Positions 7,620 through 15,063 of a stretch of DNA of 21,398 nucleotides are shown here, one piece after another. Made by a program: the position numbers and the translations under genes. Location: NCBI GenBank assembly GCA_025929805.1, contig JAICPP010000030.1, positions 1 to 21,398 on the forward strand, written 5' to 3'. The notes beneath the pieces are model-generated. The model ran no database searches. It saw only the letters and a program-made list of their open reading frames with translations, and was not told the origin of the DNA. This stretch comes from Gemmatimonadales bacterium (lineage in GTDB: Bacteria > Gemmatimonadota > Gemmatimonadetes > Gemmatimonadales > GWC2-71-9). Position 1 is the first letter of the stretch. Each line of letters opens with the position of its first letter.

Positions 7620-8456
7620 ATGCCGGCACCACACCAGCGACTGGTCGCTTTCAGAGAGCTCCACCAGTCTGGCTGCTTCGTCATTCCCAACCCATGGGAT
7701 GTCGGCAGTGCCCGCCTGCTCGCCCGGCTCGGCTTCAAAGCGCTCGCCACCACCAGCTCCGGCTTCGCCTGGTCGCTGGGCCGTCCCGACAATCACGTTT
7801 CTCTGGACGAGGCTCTGGCCCACTTCCGTACGATCGCCGCAAGTGTCGAGCTCCCGATCAACGGAGATTTTGAGGGTGGCTTTGCGGTTGAGCCGGAGCA
7901 AGTTGCAGGCAACGTCCGTCAGGCAACCACCACGGGCATTGCCGGTCTCTCGATCGAAGACTCCACCGGGGACAGCGCGCAACCGCTCTTCGATTTTGAG
8001 CTGGCAGTCGACCGGATCCGGGCGGCCCGCAGCGCGATCGACGAGAGCCGGACCGGCGTGCTCCTGACCGGACGCTCAGAAGGGTTTATCGTGGGCCGGC
8101 CTGATCTATTGGAGACCATCCGCCGGCTGACCGCGTACGCGGAAGCGGGCGCCGATTGTCTCTATGCTCCGGGTATCCGTACCAGACCAGAAATCACTGC
8201 CGTGGTTGCCGCAGTGGCCCCCAAACCGGTCAACATCCTCGTCGGAAGCGACTTCACCACCGTGGCCGAGCTTGCCCAGTGGGGCGTGCGGAGAATCAGC
8301 GTGGGCGGGGCACTCGCGCGGGCAGCGTGGACCGGCTTTCTCCAGGCAGCCGGTGAGATCGCCGACCATGGCAGCTTCGTCGCACTGGGAGGTTCCGTAC
8401 CTTTCGCGGAGATCAATGACTCCTTCATGCCGGTCGCGACCGGAGCAGCCTCTTAG
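7620..8456 (+). CDS. Isocitrate lyase/PEP mutase superfamily protein
   Basis: This 278-aa protein is a TIM-barrel member of the ICL/PEP mutase superfamily. Visible markers are the start FVIPNPWDVGSARLLARLGFKALATTSSG, the Mg-site strands PINGDFEGGF and GLSIEDSTG, GADCLYAPGI, and VRRISVGGALARAAW near the end. Superfamily members cleave or form C-C or C-P bonds next to a carboxylate (methylisocitrate, oxaloacetate, phosphonopyruvate). The catalytic KKCGH-type loop of true isocitrate lyases is absent, so the substrate cannot be given. ATG 7620 is preferred over an upstream TTG at 7590 because AGGGGAAA (7609-7616) precedes it at good spacing and the family N-terminus begins there. It is co-directional with pdeM but has no obvious role in repair. 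Confidence 0.88.
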   Translation: MPAPHQRLVAFRELHQSGCFVIPNPWDVGSARLLARLGFKALATTSSGFAWSLGRPDNHVSLDEALAHFRTIAASVELPINGDFEGGFAVEPEQVAGNVRQATTTGIAGLSIEDSTGDSAQPLFDFELAVDRIRAARSAIDESRTGVLLTGRSEGFIVGRPDLLETIRRLTAYAEAGADCLYAPGIRTRPEITAVVAAVAPKPVNILVGSDFTTVAELAQWGVRRISVGGALARAAWTGFLQAAGEIADHGSFVALGGSVPFAEINDSFMPVATGAAS

Positions 8457-8546
8457 GCCTTACCACTTCTGGCGTTGTTCCCCTGCGGCAGTAGATTCGA
8501 CCTTCTGGTTTGCCCCACCTGGTGACCTCGACTGGAGCGGTAATCT

Positions 8547-8900
8547 ATGCCCAATACAGCTCGCCGCGCCTCGTTTCCTCGGCTAGCGCTGTTCGGCTGC
8601 TTGTTTGTTCTCGCCGGATGCGCCGGCGTTACTCCCATTCGCGACCTCCTCGACGACCCTTCCCGTTACGACGGAAAGACAGTGCGGATAGAGGGCCGGG
8701 TCAGGGGCGCGGCCGGTGGCCTGGGCGTGGGCGCCTATGAGGTCGAGGACGATACTGGCCGGCTCACCGTCGTAAGTGACGAACGCGATCCCCCGCGGAC
8801 CGGCGCCAACGTCGGGGTGAAGGGAAAGTTCCAGGCACTCCTGAGCCTTGGCATCAAGAGCCTGGCAGTGCTCCGGGAGGAAGACCGCTTCGAGCCCTGA
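8547..8900 (+). CDS. Small OB-fold-like lipoprotein
   Basis: This 117-aa protein has a lipoprotein signal peptide: basic start PNTARRASFPR, a hydrophobic stretch, and lipobox LAGC with the lipidated cysteine at C25. The mature part reads LLDDPSRYDGKTVRIEGRV, then YEVEDDTGRLTVVSD, then VGVKGKFQALL. That pattern, with gaps of beta strands around VRIEGRV and DDTGRL, resembles small periplasmic OB-fold proteins (BOF/YgiW-like or CcmE-like), but this is a fold-level guess. It should be anchored in a membrane facing the periplasm. There is no serine or aspartate at +2 to suggest retention in the inner membrane. ATG 8547 is preceded by a weak GGAGCGG. Its last 53 nt overlap the only available start of the next gene. 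Confidence 0.8.
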   Translation: MPNTARRASFPRLALFGCLFVLAGCAGVTPIRDLLDDPSRYDGKTVRIEGRVRGAAGGLGVGAYEVEDDTGRLTVVSDERDPPRTGANVGVKGKFQALLSLGIKSLAVLREEDRFEP

Positions 8901-9447
8901 CGAGCAGTCTCTCCGCGTCTGGACTATAGGACACTCCACTCGTAGCGAAGACGAATTCCTCGCTCTCCTCGCCGAGCAGAGTATCGAGGCCGTCGCAGAT
9001 GTGCGTCGGCACCCTGGCTCCAGGCGGATGCCGCAGTTCGGGAGCGCCACACTCAGAGCCAGCCTGGCAGCGCGGGGTCTCGAGTATCTCTGGCTGCCCG
9101 CGCTCGGAGGCCGGCGGAAGCCGTTGCCCGATTCGCCCAACACAGCGTGGCGTAATAGCTCATTTCGCGGGTACGCCGACTATCTGCACACGGAGTCCTT
9201 CGCGGAGAGCCTCACAGAGCTGATCAGCCTGGCTCATGGCATGCGCACAGCCGTCATGTGCGCTGAGGCGCTGTGGTGGCGCTGTCACCGGGGGTTGATC
9301 GCGGACGTCATGAAGTGGCTCGGCTTCGAGGTAATCCACATCGTGGGGCCGCGCTCGTGCGCTGTACACCCCTACACCTCTGCCGCCCGACTCATTGCTG
9401 GCCGACTGACCTATCAACCACCCACTCAGACGTCTTTATTCCCCTAG
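8848..9447 (+). CDS. DUF488 family protein
   Basis: The domain begins at WTIGHSTRSEDEFLALL and includes the signature DVRRHPGSRRMPQF, LPALGGRRKP, an aromatic-rich block (FRGYADYL), and AVMCAEALWWRCHR, where the conserved Cys-x-Glu and CHR cluster sits. DUF488 proteins are small soluble proteins of unknown biochemical role; the Cys/His/Arg arrangement suggests a nucleic-acid or phosphate-binding enzyme, but no reaction is established. The start is doubtful: no ATG, GTG, TTG or CTG occurs in frame between TTG 8848 and the domain, so the nominal start gives a 24-residue leader overlapping the preceding lipoprotein gene by 53 nt. A good Shine-Dalgarno-like GGGAGGAAG (8875-8883) has no start codon after it in this frame. 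Confidence 0.85.
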   Translation: MASRAWQCSGRKTASSPDEQSLRVWTIGHSTRSEDEFLALLAEQSIEAVADVRRHPGSRRMPQFGSATLRASLAARGLEYLWLPALGGRRKPLPDSPNTAWRNSSFRGYADYLHTESFAESLTELISLAHGMRTAVMCAEALWWRCHRGLIADVMKWLGFEVIHIVGPRSCAVHPYTSAARLIAGRLTYQPPTQTSLFP

Positions 9448-9505
9448 TCGGAGAATTCTTGCTCCGGGTTCCCGCCATACTCTTCGCAGCCATCGCGAGT
9501 GCGGC

Positions 9506-9532
9506 TGTCGATTTCGCGGCGGTTCAAACGAC
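9506..9532 (+). promoter_or_regulatory. Candidate ECF42 sigma-factor promoter
   Basis: TGTCGA (9506-9511) and CGAC (9529-9532) are separated by 17 nt. The consensus reported for ECF42 sigma factors, as I recall it from work in Streptomyces, is TGTCGA at -35 and CG[A/T]C at -10, so both boxes match exactly. The site lies 43 nt upstream of the DGPF gene, which is the usual target of ECF42 and is followed here by the ECF42 gene itself. This would make the operon positively autoregulated. Transcription should start near 9539. Confidence 0.65.
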
Positions 9533-9575
9533 TACTTGGCGTCCACGAGTTGTCCACCCAATCTGTGAGGAAGCC

Positions 9576-9968
9576 ATGAAGTACCTGTGCCTGATCTACG
9601 AGAACGAGAAGAACTGGGAGTCCCTGCCGCCCGCCGAGTCGGAAGCCATTATGAACGAATACTTTGCATTCACGGAGGAGATCCGGAAGAACGGCAAGTA
9701 TGTGGCCGGCGAGGCGCTCCAGCCCACAGCCACCGCCACCACAGTGCGGGTCCGGAACGGCAAAGTCTCGACCACGGATGGGCCATTTGCCGAAACCAAG
9801 GAGCAACTGGGCGGCTTCTACATGATCGAGGCCAAAGACCTGAACGATGCCATCCAGGTCGCGGCCAAGATCCCCTCGGCCCGAATGGGGTCGATCGAGG
9901 TGCGCCCCATCATCGACTTCTCCCAGGAGGCGGCCAAGCGGGAGCAGGCCGCTGGAGCTACAGCCTGA
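9576..9968 (+). CDS. YCII/DGPF-domain protein
   Basis: This 130-aa protein starts MKYLCLIYENEKNW and carries the DGPF signature STTDGPFAETKEQLGGFYMIEA, shown here in two parts: TTDGPFAETKE then LGGFYMIEAKDL. The family is a small ferredoxin-like alpha/beta barrel (YCII-related), soluble, probably dimeric, and usually encoded next to ECF42 sigma factors. A function in sigma regulation or detoxification has been proposed but no reaction is established. The C-terminus is an amphipathic EAAKREQAAG helix. ATG 9576 is chosen over further upstream starts because it gives the family N-terminus and follows GAGGAA (9567-9572). A candidate ECF42 promoter lies upstream and the sigma gene lies downstream after a tandem-heptamer spacer. 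Confidence 0.93.
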   Translation: MKYLCLIYENEKNWESLPPAESEAIMNEYFAFTEEIRKNGKYVAGEALQPTATATTVRVRNGKVSTTDGPFAETKEQLGGFYMIEAKDLNDAIQVAAKIPSARMGSIEVRPIIDFSQEAAKREQAAGATA

Positions 9969-9970
9969 GG

Positions 9971-10028
9971 GAGTCGCGAGTCGCGAGTCGCGAGTAGTCC
10001 TTATCGGATCACGCTCGTGACTCGCGAC
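9971..10028. repeat. Tandem heptamer GAGTCGC with inverted copy
   Basis: The heptamer GAGTCGC is repeated three times exactly (9971-9977, 9978-9984, 9985-9991) followed by a partial copy to 9997. The reverse-complement decamer GACTCGCGAC is at 10019-10028 and pairs perfectly with GTCGCGAGTC in the left block. The element lies 2 nt after the DGPF stop. The symmetry partly extends to about 10044, only 7 nt before the sigma-factor start, which has no Shine-Dalgarno sequence. Because the left arm has several equivalent registers, more than one hairpin can form. Confidence 0.75.
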
Positions 10029-10051
10029 CTGATACCTGGCGACTGATCATT

Positions 10052-11281
10052 GTGCCGCTCGACTCGATCGAACAGACCTACCGGTCGGAGTCTCGCCGAG
10101 TTCTGGCGACTCTCATCCGCCTGCTGGGAGATTTCGATCTGGCGGAGGAAGCGCTGCAGGACGCCTTCGCCGCAGCGGTGGAGCGCTGGCCCACTGAGGG
10201 TGTGCCCGCCAACCCCCGGGCGTGGCTCATCTCGACCGGACGTTACAAGGCCATCGATGGACTTCGCCGGCGCGCCCGTTTCGATGGCTCGCTTGTCTCG
10301 ATCGCAGAGCGCCTGGGGGACGGCATCACCCCAGCACACGAGGTCAATGACGAAACGGTAGAGGATGACCAGCTCCGCTTGATCTTCACCTGCTGTCACC
10401 CTGCCCTGCCCCCGGATGCCCAGATAGCGCTCACTCTGCGCGAGATCTGCGGCCTCACCACCGAAGAGATCGCGCGGGCGTTTCTTGCACCGGCACCCAC
10501 GGTGGCACAACGGATTGTGCGGGCCAAGGCCAAGATCAAGGCGGCGAAGATCCCCTATCAGGTCCCGGCGCGCGCCGATCTGCCGGAGCGACTCGCGGCG
10601 GTCCTCCACGTCATCTACCTCGTTTTCAACGAGGGCTACTCCGCATCCTCCGGCACCTCCCTCACCCGCCACGACCTCTCGGCCGAGGCGATTCGCCTGG
10701 GGCGGCTCCTGGTGGAACTGTTGCAGGAGCCGGAGGCGATGGGACTTCTTGCGTTGATGTTGCTGCATGAATCTCGGCGTGAAGCGCGAACCACGGCAGA
10801 CGGTGAGCTGGTGCTGCTGGACGGGCAGGACCGCTCGGCGTGGAACCGAGAGCAAATTGCCGAGGGCGTTGAGCTGGTGGAGCGGGCCATGCGTTCCCGC
10901 CAGATCGGGCCTTATACGCTGCAGGCCGCCATTGCCGCGGTGCATGCGGAAGCTCCCAGCCCGGAAGCGACGGACTGGGCCGAGATCGTCGGATTGTATG
11001 ACGTACTGCTCAGAGCGGATCCTTCGCCGGTCATCGAGCTGAACCGCGCCGCTGCGGTCGCAATGCGTGACGGTCCAGAGGCAGGGCTCGCGATCATCGA
11101 CGAGATTCTCGCCCGGGGGGAGCTGGCAGATTATAACCTGGCGCACTCCGCGCGGGCGGAACTGTACCGCAGGCTGGGCCGCACCGTGGAAGCCATCGGT
11201 GCCTATCGGCGGGCGCTGGAGCTAACGCAGCAGGAGCCTCAACGCCGCTTCATTCAACGAAGGGTCCGAGAGCTGGCTTGA
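10052..11281 (+). CDS. ECF42-type RNA polymerase sigma factor with C-terminal extension
   Basis: This 409-aa protein has sigma region 2 (about residues 8-75, with LLGDFDLAEEALQDAF, ANPRAWL and YKAIDGLRRR) and region 4 (about 110-170, with LTLREICGLTTEEIARAFL and VAQRIVRAKAKI). A helical C-terminal half of about 230 residues follows, containing TPR-like units (VLLRADPSPVIELNRAAAVAM, LYRRLGRTVEAIGAYRRAL; each under family-typical length). This architecture and the adjacent DGPF gene identify ECF42, which lacks an anti-sigma factor and needs its C-terminal extension for activity. GTG 10052 has no Shine-Dalgarno sequence and follows the heptamer inverted repeat. The stop overlaps the sulfotransferase TTG by 4 nt (TTGA). 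Regulation is probably autogenous through the promoter at 9506. Confidence 0.95.
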   Translation: MPLDSIEQTYRSESRRVLATLIRLLGDFDLAEEALQDAFAAAVERWPTEGVPANPRAWLISTGRYKAIDGLRRRARFDGSLVSIAERLGDGITPAHEVNDETVEDDQLRLIFTCCHPALPPDAQIALTLREICGLTTEEIARAFLAPAPTVAQRIVRAKAKIKAAKIPYQVPARADLPERLAAVLHVIYLVFNEGYSASSGTSLTRHDLSAEAIRLGRLLVELLQEPEAMGLLALMLLHESRREARTTADGELVLLDGQDRSAWNREQIAEGVELVERAMRSRQIGPYTLQAAIAAVHAEAPSPEATDWAEIVGLYDVLLRADPSPVIELNRAAAVAMRDGPEAGLAIIDEILARGELADYNLAHSARAELYRRLGRTVEAIGAYRRALELTQQEPQRRFIQRRVRELA

Positions 11282-12213
11282 GGCCACTCCTGATTGGTGG
11301 CTGCGAACGCAGTGGAACCACGATGCTGGGAGCGATGGTGGGTAGCCACTCCCAATGCGTCTGTGTTCCCGAGAGCCAGTTCATCGATCACCTGCTTGGC
11401 CGCAAGGATCTGGACCCAGCTGCCATACGGCCCGCCAAGGTGCTTGCCCTGATCGAGGCGGACCCCCGATACCGCCTGCTCTGGCGTCCTGCCCTCGATC
11501 CAGCGTCACTCGATCCGTCCGAGCTCGGAACCACGCTATCCCAGGTGCTCTCCTCCCTGGTCCGAGCATATGGGCGGCGGCTGCAAAAGCCGTCGGCCAC
11601 GGTCTGGGTCGATCACACACCCACCAACTTCAAGCGCGGCCTGACCATGCTTCGCCTGTTCCCGGAGGTGCGGTTCATCCATCTCGTGCGGGATGGCCGG
11701 GCCGTCGCCGCATCACTTCTTCCGCTGGACTGGGGGCCCAACAACATCATGCATGCGGCCGAGTTCTGGATGGCGCGCTGCGCGGCGGGATTGGGCGCGG
11801 AGCTGGAGTTGGCCGATCGGGTGCTGCGAGTGCGCTATGAAGACCTCGTGACTGATCCTGAGGCGAACTTGCGGCGGATCGCGGACTTTGCCGGCCTGGA
11901 GTATGAGCCTGCCATGGCACAGGGAGGCGGTCACCGGCCCAGCCGCTACAACGAGCGCCAGCACCATTTGGTGGGCCAGGCTCCCGAGCGTTCGCGGGTG
12001 CACGGCTGGCAGGACAGCCTCACTCCGCGAGAGATCGAGATCTTCGAAGCCGAGGCGGGAGAGTTTTTGGAGACACTGGGATACCAAGCGCGATACGGCA
12101 TTCGAGCGCGGCCGGCGCATCCCACCGAGGTATTCCGGATGAGAGTCGGCGATCTCGCGCGGCGAGCGCACAATAACGTGCGGCGACGGTGGCGGATGTT
12201 GCGCGCGCGATAG
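11278..12213 (+). CDS. PAPS-dependent sulfotransferase family protein
   Basis: This 311-aa protein starts directly with the 5'-phosphosulfate-binding loop GGCERSGTTML (R11-T15), and the 3'-phosphate-binding motif is HLVRDGRAVAASLL (R138). YEDLVTDPEANLRRIADFAGL is the usual mid-domain helix of bacterial sulfotransferases. These enzymes transfer sulfate from PAPS to hydroxyl or amine groups on small molecules, glycans or proteins; the acceptor is not predictable here. The start TTG 11278 sits in the stop of the sigma gene (TTGA), arguing for translational coupling and co-regulation with ECF42. No signal peptide is visible; the C-terminus is basic (RRAHNNVRRRWRMLRAR), which could favour membrane contact. 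Sulfotransferases are not standard ECF42 partners. Confidence 0.9.
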   Translation: MRPLLIGGCERSGTTMLGAMVGSHSQCVCVPESQFIDHLLGRKDLDPAAIRPAKVLALIEADPRYRLLWRPALDPASLDPSELGTTLSQVLSSLVRAYGRRLQKPSATVWVDHTPTNFKRGLTMLRLFPEVRFIHLVRDGRAVAASLLPLDWGPNNIMHAAEFWMARCAAGLGAELELADRVLRVRYEDLVTDPEANLRRIADFAGLEYEPAMAQGGGHRPSRYNERQHHLVGQAPERSRVHGWQDSLTPREIEIFEAEAGEFLETLGYQARYGIRARPAHPTEVFRMRVGDLARRAHNNVRRRWRMLRAR

Positions 12214-12363
12214 GCAGATCTACCGGACAGTCCGCCTCGCCACCCGTGGTACTTGCCGACTAGCGTCCCGCGGGTACCTTCGTTCTTTCTGCAGGTTCCA
12301 TCCACAATCCGCAGCAGCCGCATGGCAGACCAACGTCGCACGCGCGTCTTGGCTGATCCTTTC

Positions 12364-12381
12364 GGCGGGTTTCAACCCGCC
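12364..12381. other. Small perfect hairpin upstream of the GlcG-like lipoprotein gene
   Basis: GGCGGGTT (12364-12371) and AACCCGCC (12374-12381) are exact reverse complements around TC. The 222-nt spacer 12214-12435 between the sulfotransferase and lipoprotein genes holds no other clear feature. No T-tract follows, so this may be a weak terminator for the sulfotransferase transcript or part of a 5' leader. Confidence 0.4.
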
Positions 12382-12435
12382 GTCGCCCCTTCGTTCCTGA
12401 TATCCCTTCGCCACCTCAGTTGGAAGGAGTCCGCC

Positions 12436-13245
12436 ATGCGCCCGTTTCATGTCGTCCCTCTGCTCGCCGGTTGCGCGCTCGTAATAGCCGGCTGCAGTGA
12501 CAACAACGTCACCGAGCCTAACATTCAAGTCACCAGCTTGGTCCACTTGTTACCGGACCATAACACCTTAAGGGCCAAGCTGCGCGCAGTGCTGGAGGAG
12601 CAGAACGGCGGCCTCGGCTTCGAGATGTGGGGCACTATTCTGGACCGTAACGGCAAGGTCGTAGACGTGGTCTTTAGTGGAGAGCAACGGGGTGACCAAT
12701 GGCCTGGCAGCCGGGTGATCTCGGCCCAAAAGGCCAACACCGCAAATGCGTTCAGTCTTGAAGGCTTTGCGTTGAGCACTGCCAATCTCTTCGCAGCCGT
12801 GCAGCCCGGCGGGAGTCTTTTTGGGCTCCAAGAGAGCAATCCGGTAGATCCCAGAGTAGCCTATGCCGGACCAGTCTCAGCCTACGGTACAAACCACGAT
12901 CCCATGATTGGTCGGCGGATCGGTGGCATCAATGTGTTTGGCGGTGGGCTGGCCCTTTATTCGGCTGACGGCCGGCTGCTCGGCGGCCTCGGCGTAAGCG
13001 GGGACACCTCCTGCACCGACCACATCATCGCCTGGAAGCTCCGCCACTCGCTCAATCTCGATAACGTGCCCGCCGGCCCGGCCGAAGACAACATCAACGT
13101 GAACGGCACCGACAATATTATCTATGTCGTGGACGAGCTGAGCGGGTTCGAGCACCCGATCTGCTTCGACCTGGATGATCAGGGTAGCCACGAAGATATT
13201 GCGAACGCCTTGCCGGAAAGCCACCCGGTTGGTCCCGACGAGTAA
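12436..13245 (+). CDS. GlcG/HbpS-like (haem-binding family) lipoprotein
   Basis: This 269-aa protein has a lipoprotein signal peptide with lipobox VIAGC (C20) followed by SDNN. The mature domain matches the GlcG/HbpS fold: LRAVLEEQNGGLGFEMWGTILDRNG near the N-terminus, a GGINVFGGGLALYSADG strand pair, and LLGGLGVSGDTSCTDHIIAWK with the family's GVSG motif. HbpS of Streptomyces binds haem and senses redox stress; GlcG family members are otherwise poorly characterised. A loop and a C-terminal extension (NVNGTDNIIYVVDELSG onward, about 60 residues) are additional. ATG 12436 is chosen because AAGGAG (12424-12429) precedes it and the signal peptide begins there. Two GC-rich hairpins follow the stop. 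Haem binding here is inference. Confidence 0.85.
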   Translation: MRPFHVVPLLAGCALVIAGCSDNNVTEPNIQVTSLVHLLPDHNTLRAKLRAVLEEQNGGLGFEMWGTILDRNGKVVDVVFSGEQRGDQWPGSRVISAQKANTANAFSLEGFALSTANLFAAVQPGGSLFGLQESNPVDPRVAYAGPVSAYGTNHDPMIGRRIGGINVFGGGLALYSADGRLLGGLGVSGDTSCTDHIIAWKLRHSLNLDNVPAGPAEDNINVNGTDNIIYVVDELSGFEHPICFDLDDQGSHEDIANALPESHPVGPDE

Positions 13246-13253
13246 TGCGATCT

Positions 13254-13295
13254 GCGCCCGGCTCCGGCCGGGCGCTCACCCGCGGTTTCCGCGGG
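13254..13295 (+). terminator. Tandem GC-rich hairpins after the GlcG-like gene
   Basis: Hairpin 1: GCGCCCGGC (13254-13262), loop TCCG, GCCGGGCGC (13267-13275), a perfect 9-bp stem. Hairpin 2: CCCGCGG (13279-13285), loop TTT, CCGCGGG (13289-13295), a perfect 7-bp stem. The first begins 9 nt after the stop codon. No T-tract follows, as is common for hairpin terminators in high-GC bacteria. The rest of the spacer to 13412 has a -10-like TATATT (13378-13383) but no well-spaced -35 (TTGAAG at 13351 is 21 nt away). Confidence 0.6.
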
Positions 13296-13412
13296 CTATC
13301 AAAGTGCCCGAGTGGAATATCCGCTGCGGTCTGGAAGTACGGGGGCGTGGTTGAAGCTAAGCGCTCACCACCTTGGGTATATTTCGGCTTATCCCCATCC
13401 GAGGTGTTTCCG

Positions 13413-15050
13413 GTGAAACCGATTCTGCTCGGCCTAGTGGTCGCGGTCGCAGTGCCAATTGGTCCGGCCGCTTACGCCCAGGCGCCCGATCAAGCCCACC
13501 ATCACGGAACCGGTCAGCTGGGGAAGGTCATCTTCTCGGTTACCTGCGCACCTGAGGCACAGCAGCGGTTCGAGCACGCCATGGCGGTGCTGCACTCCTT
13601 CTGGTGGGATGAGGGGGATGCCGCATTCAACCGCGTGCTGGAAGCGGACTCACGATGCGCAATGGCCTATTGGGGATTGGCCATGAACGCGTGGGGCAAT
13701 CCCTTTGCCGGCGGTCCCGCGGATGCGGGGCTCACCCGTGGAGCAGAAGCAGCCGCCAAGGCTGCCTCACTCCCGGCACGCACTCCTCGCGAACGAGGGT
13801 TCATTGGGGCAGTCGCGGCGCTCTACCGTAATCACGACAACACCTCCAACAGCACTCGACTGCAAGCGTATGCCGATACCATGGCGCGGCTGTATGGGGA
13901 TTTTCCCACGGACACCGAAATCGCCACGTACCATGCACTGGCGCTGGTAGCCACTGCTCCCAAGACCGACACCACGTTTGTCCAGCAGAAACGCGCGGCC
14001 GAAATCCTGAACCCCCTGTTCACCAAGTATCCCAATCATCCCGGCCTGGCTCACTACATCATCCATTCCACCGACTCGCCTCAGCTGGCGCAGTATGGTC
14101 TCGATGCCGCCCGGCGGTATGCCAGGATCGCGCCGGCCGCGCCCCACGCGCAGCACATGCCTTCCCACATCTTCATTCGGTTAGGCTACTGGGAAGAGAA
14201 CATAGAATCGAATCGCCAAGCGTACCGGGCAGGGATTTCCCACGCCGAGGCGATGGGTATCCCGCCGGCCGGCGAGCAGCTTCATGCTCTCGATTATGCG
14301 GTCTATGGCTATCTCCAGCGGGGGCAGGACTCGCTGGCCCGGGCAACCGTGGCGACCGCGCAAGGTCTCGAAATCGCGCCCGGCAAGAGCCTGGTGGGCG
14401 ACTACAACCGGACGGCCATGGCAGCGCGGGTTCCCCTGGAGGGAGGCGATTGGAAGGCGGCCGCGAGCTTTCCGGTGGCGGCGATGCAGGGCCTGGGTAC
14501 GCCAACGATGTTGAGTCGCTTCACTCGTGCCATTGGTTCGGCGCGAAGTGGAAACCCCGCGGCGGCTCGGTCCGAGGTGGCTGCCCTGGATTCGCTGGCC
14601 GATAAGTTGACCGAGAGCAAGGAGACTTACTGGTCACGGGTCGCCGGAATCAAACGGGACGCGGCTCGAGCCTGGGTACTCTTTGCCGAAGGCGATACCG
14701 CGGCCGGGCTCGCCCTGGCGCGCGCTACTGCGGACACCGAGGAGGTCACCGACAAGCATCCGGTGACCCCGGCAGAGCTGTTGCCCGCCCGCGAGCTCGA
14801 GGCCGACATGCTGCTGGAAGCCGGACGATACGGCGAGGCGAGAAAGGCCTATCTAGCTACGCTGGCCAGAGAGCCGGGGCGGGCGCGCAGCATCTACGGA
14901 GCGGCAGTGGCCGCCGAGCGGGCAGGCAACCGAGCCGATGCCGATGCCGGATACCGAAAGCTGTTGAAGCTTATGAGCAAGGCCGACGGCCAGCGGCCGG
15001 AACTGAGGAAGGCCAGGAGGTTCCTGAAAGGCGCGGCATCAAAGTCGTGA
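13413..15050 (+). CDS. Exported TPR-repeat protein
   Basis: This 545-aa protein has a Sec signal peptide (VKPILLGLVVAVAVPIGPAAYA, shown in two parts: hydrophobic core LLGLVVAVAVP and end AAYA, cleavage before QAPDQ) and a His-rich start to the mature chain (HHHG). The body is helical repeats: ERFEHAMAVLHS-like opening (QRFEHAMAVLHSFWWDEGD), FNRVLEADSRCAMAYWGLA, MPSHIFIRLGYWEEN, and C-terminal TPR units such as ARKAYLATLAREPGRARSIYG. The FWWDEGDAAFNRVLE block is conserved in a widespread exported TPR family without known function. A role as a periplasmic scaffold is the most that can be inferred. GTG 13413 is chosen over the open frame upstream because GAGGTG (13401-13406) precedes it and the signal peptide starts there. 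It ends 13 nt from the convergent minus-strand lipoprotein gene; a 12-nt palindrome (15049-15060) lies in between. Confidence 0.85.
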   Translation: MKPILLGLVVAVAVPIGPAAYAQAPDQAHHHGTGQLGKVIFSVTCAPEAQQRFEHAMAVLHSFWWDEGDAAFNRVLEADSRCAMAYWGLAMNAWGNPFAGGPADAGLTRGAEAAAKAASLPARTPRERGFIGAVAALYRNHDNTSNSTRLQAYADTMARLYGDFPTDTEIATYHALALVATAPKTDTTFVQQKRAAEILNPLFTKYPNHPGLAHYIIHSTDSPQLAQYGLDAARRYARIAPAAPHAQHMPSHIFIRLGYWEENIESNRQAYRAGISHAEAMGIPPAGEQLHALDYAVYGYLQRGQDSLARATVATAQGLEIAPGKSLVGDYNRTAMAARVPLEGGDWKAAASFPVAAMQGLGTPTMLSRFTRAIGSARSGNPAAARSEVAALDSLADKLTESKETYWSRVAGIKRDAARAWVLFAEGDTAAGLALARATADTEEVTDKHPVTPAELLPARELEADMLLEAGRYGEARKAYLATLAREPGRARSIYGAAVAAERAGNRADADAGYRKLLKLMSKADGQRPELRKARRFLKGAASKS

Positions 15051-15063
15051 CGCCGGCGTCCTC

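Noticed and set aside
9273..9575. N-terminal extension of the DGPF protein into the DUF488 gene
   Set aside because: The family N-terminus (MKYLCLIYENE) starts at ATG 9576, preceded by GAGGAA, so the upstream open frame is not used.
9971..10028. Possible CRISPR-like array
   Set aside because: The 7-nt tandem copies have no spacers and no cas genes are near; it is a short tandem repeat with an inverted copy.
13140..13165. T-arm-like GGGTTCGAGCACCC
   Set aside because: It lies inside the GlcG-like coding sequence and has no other tRNA parts around it.
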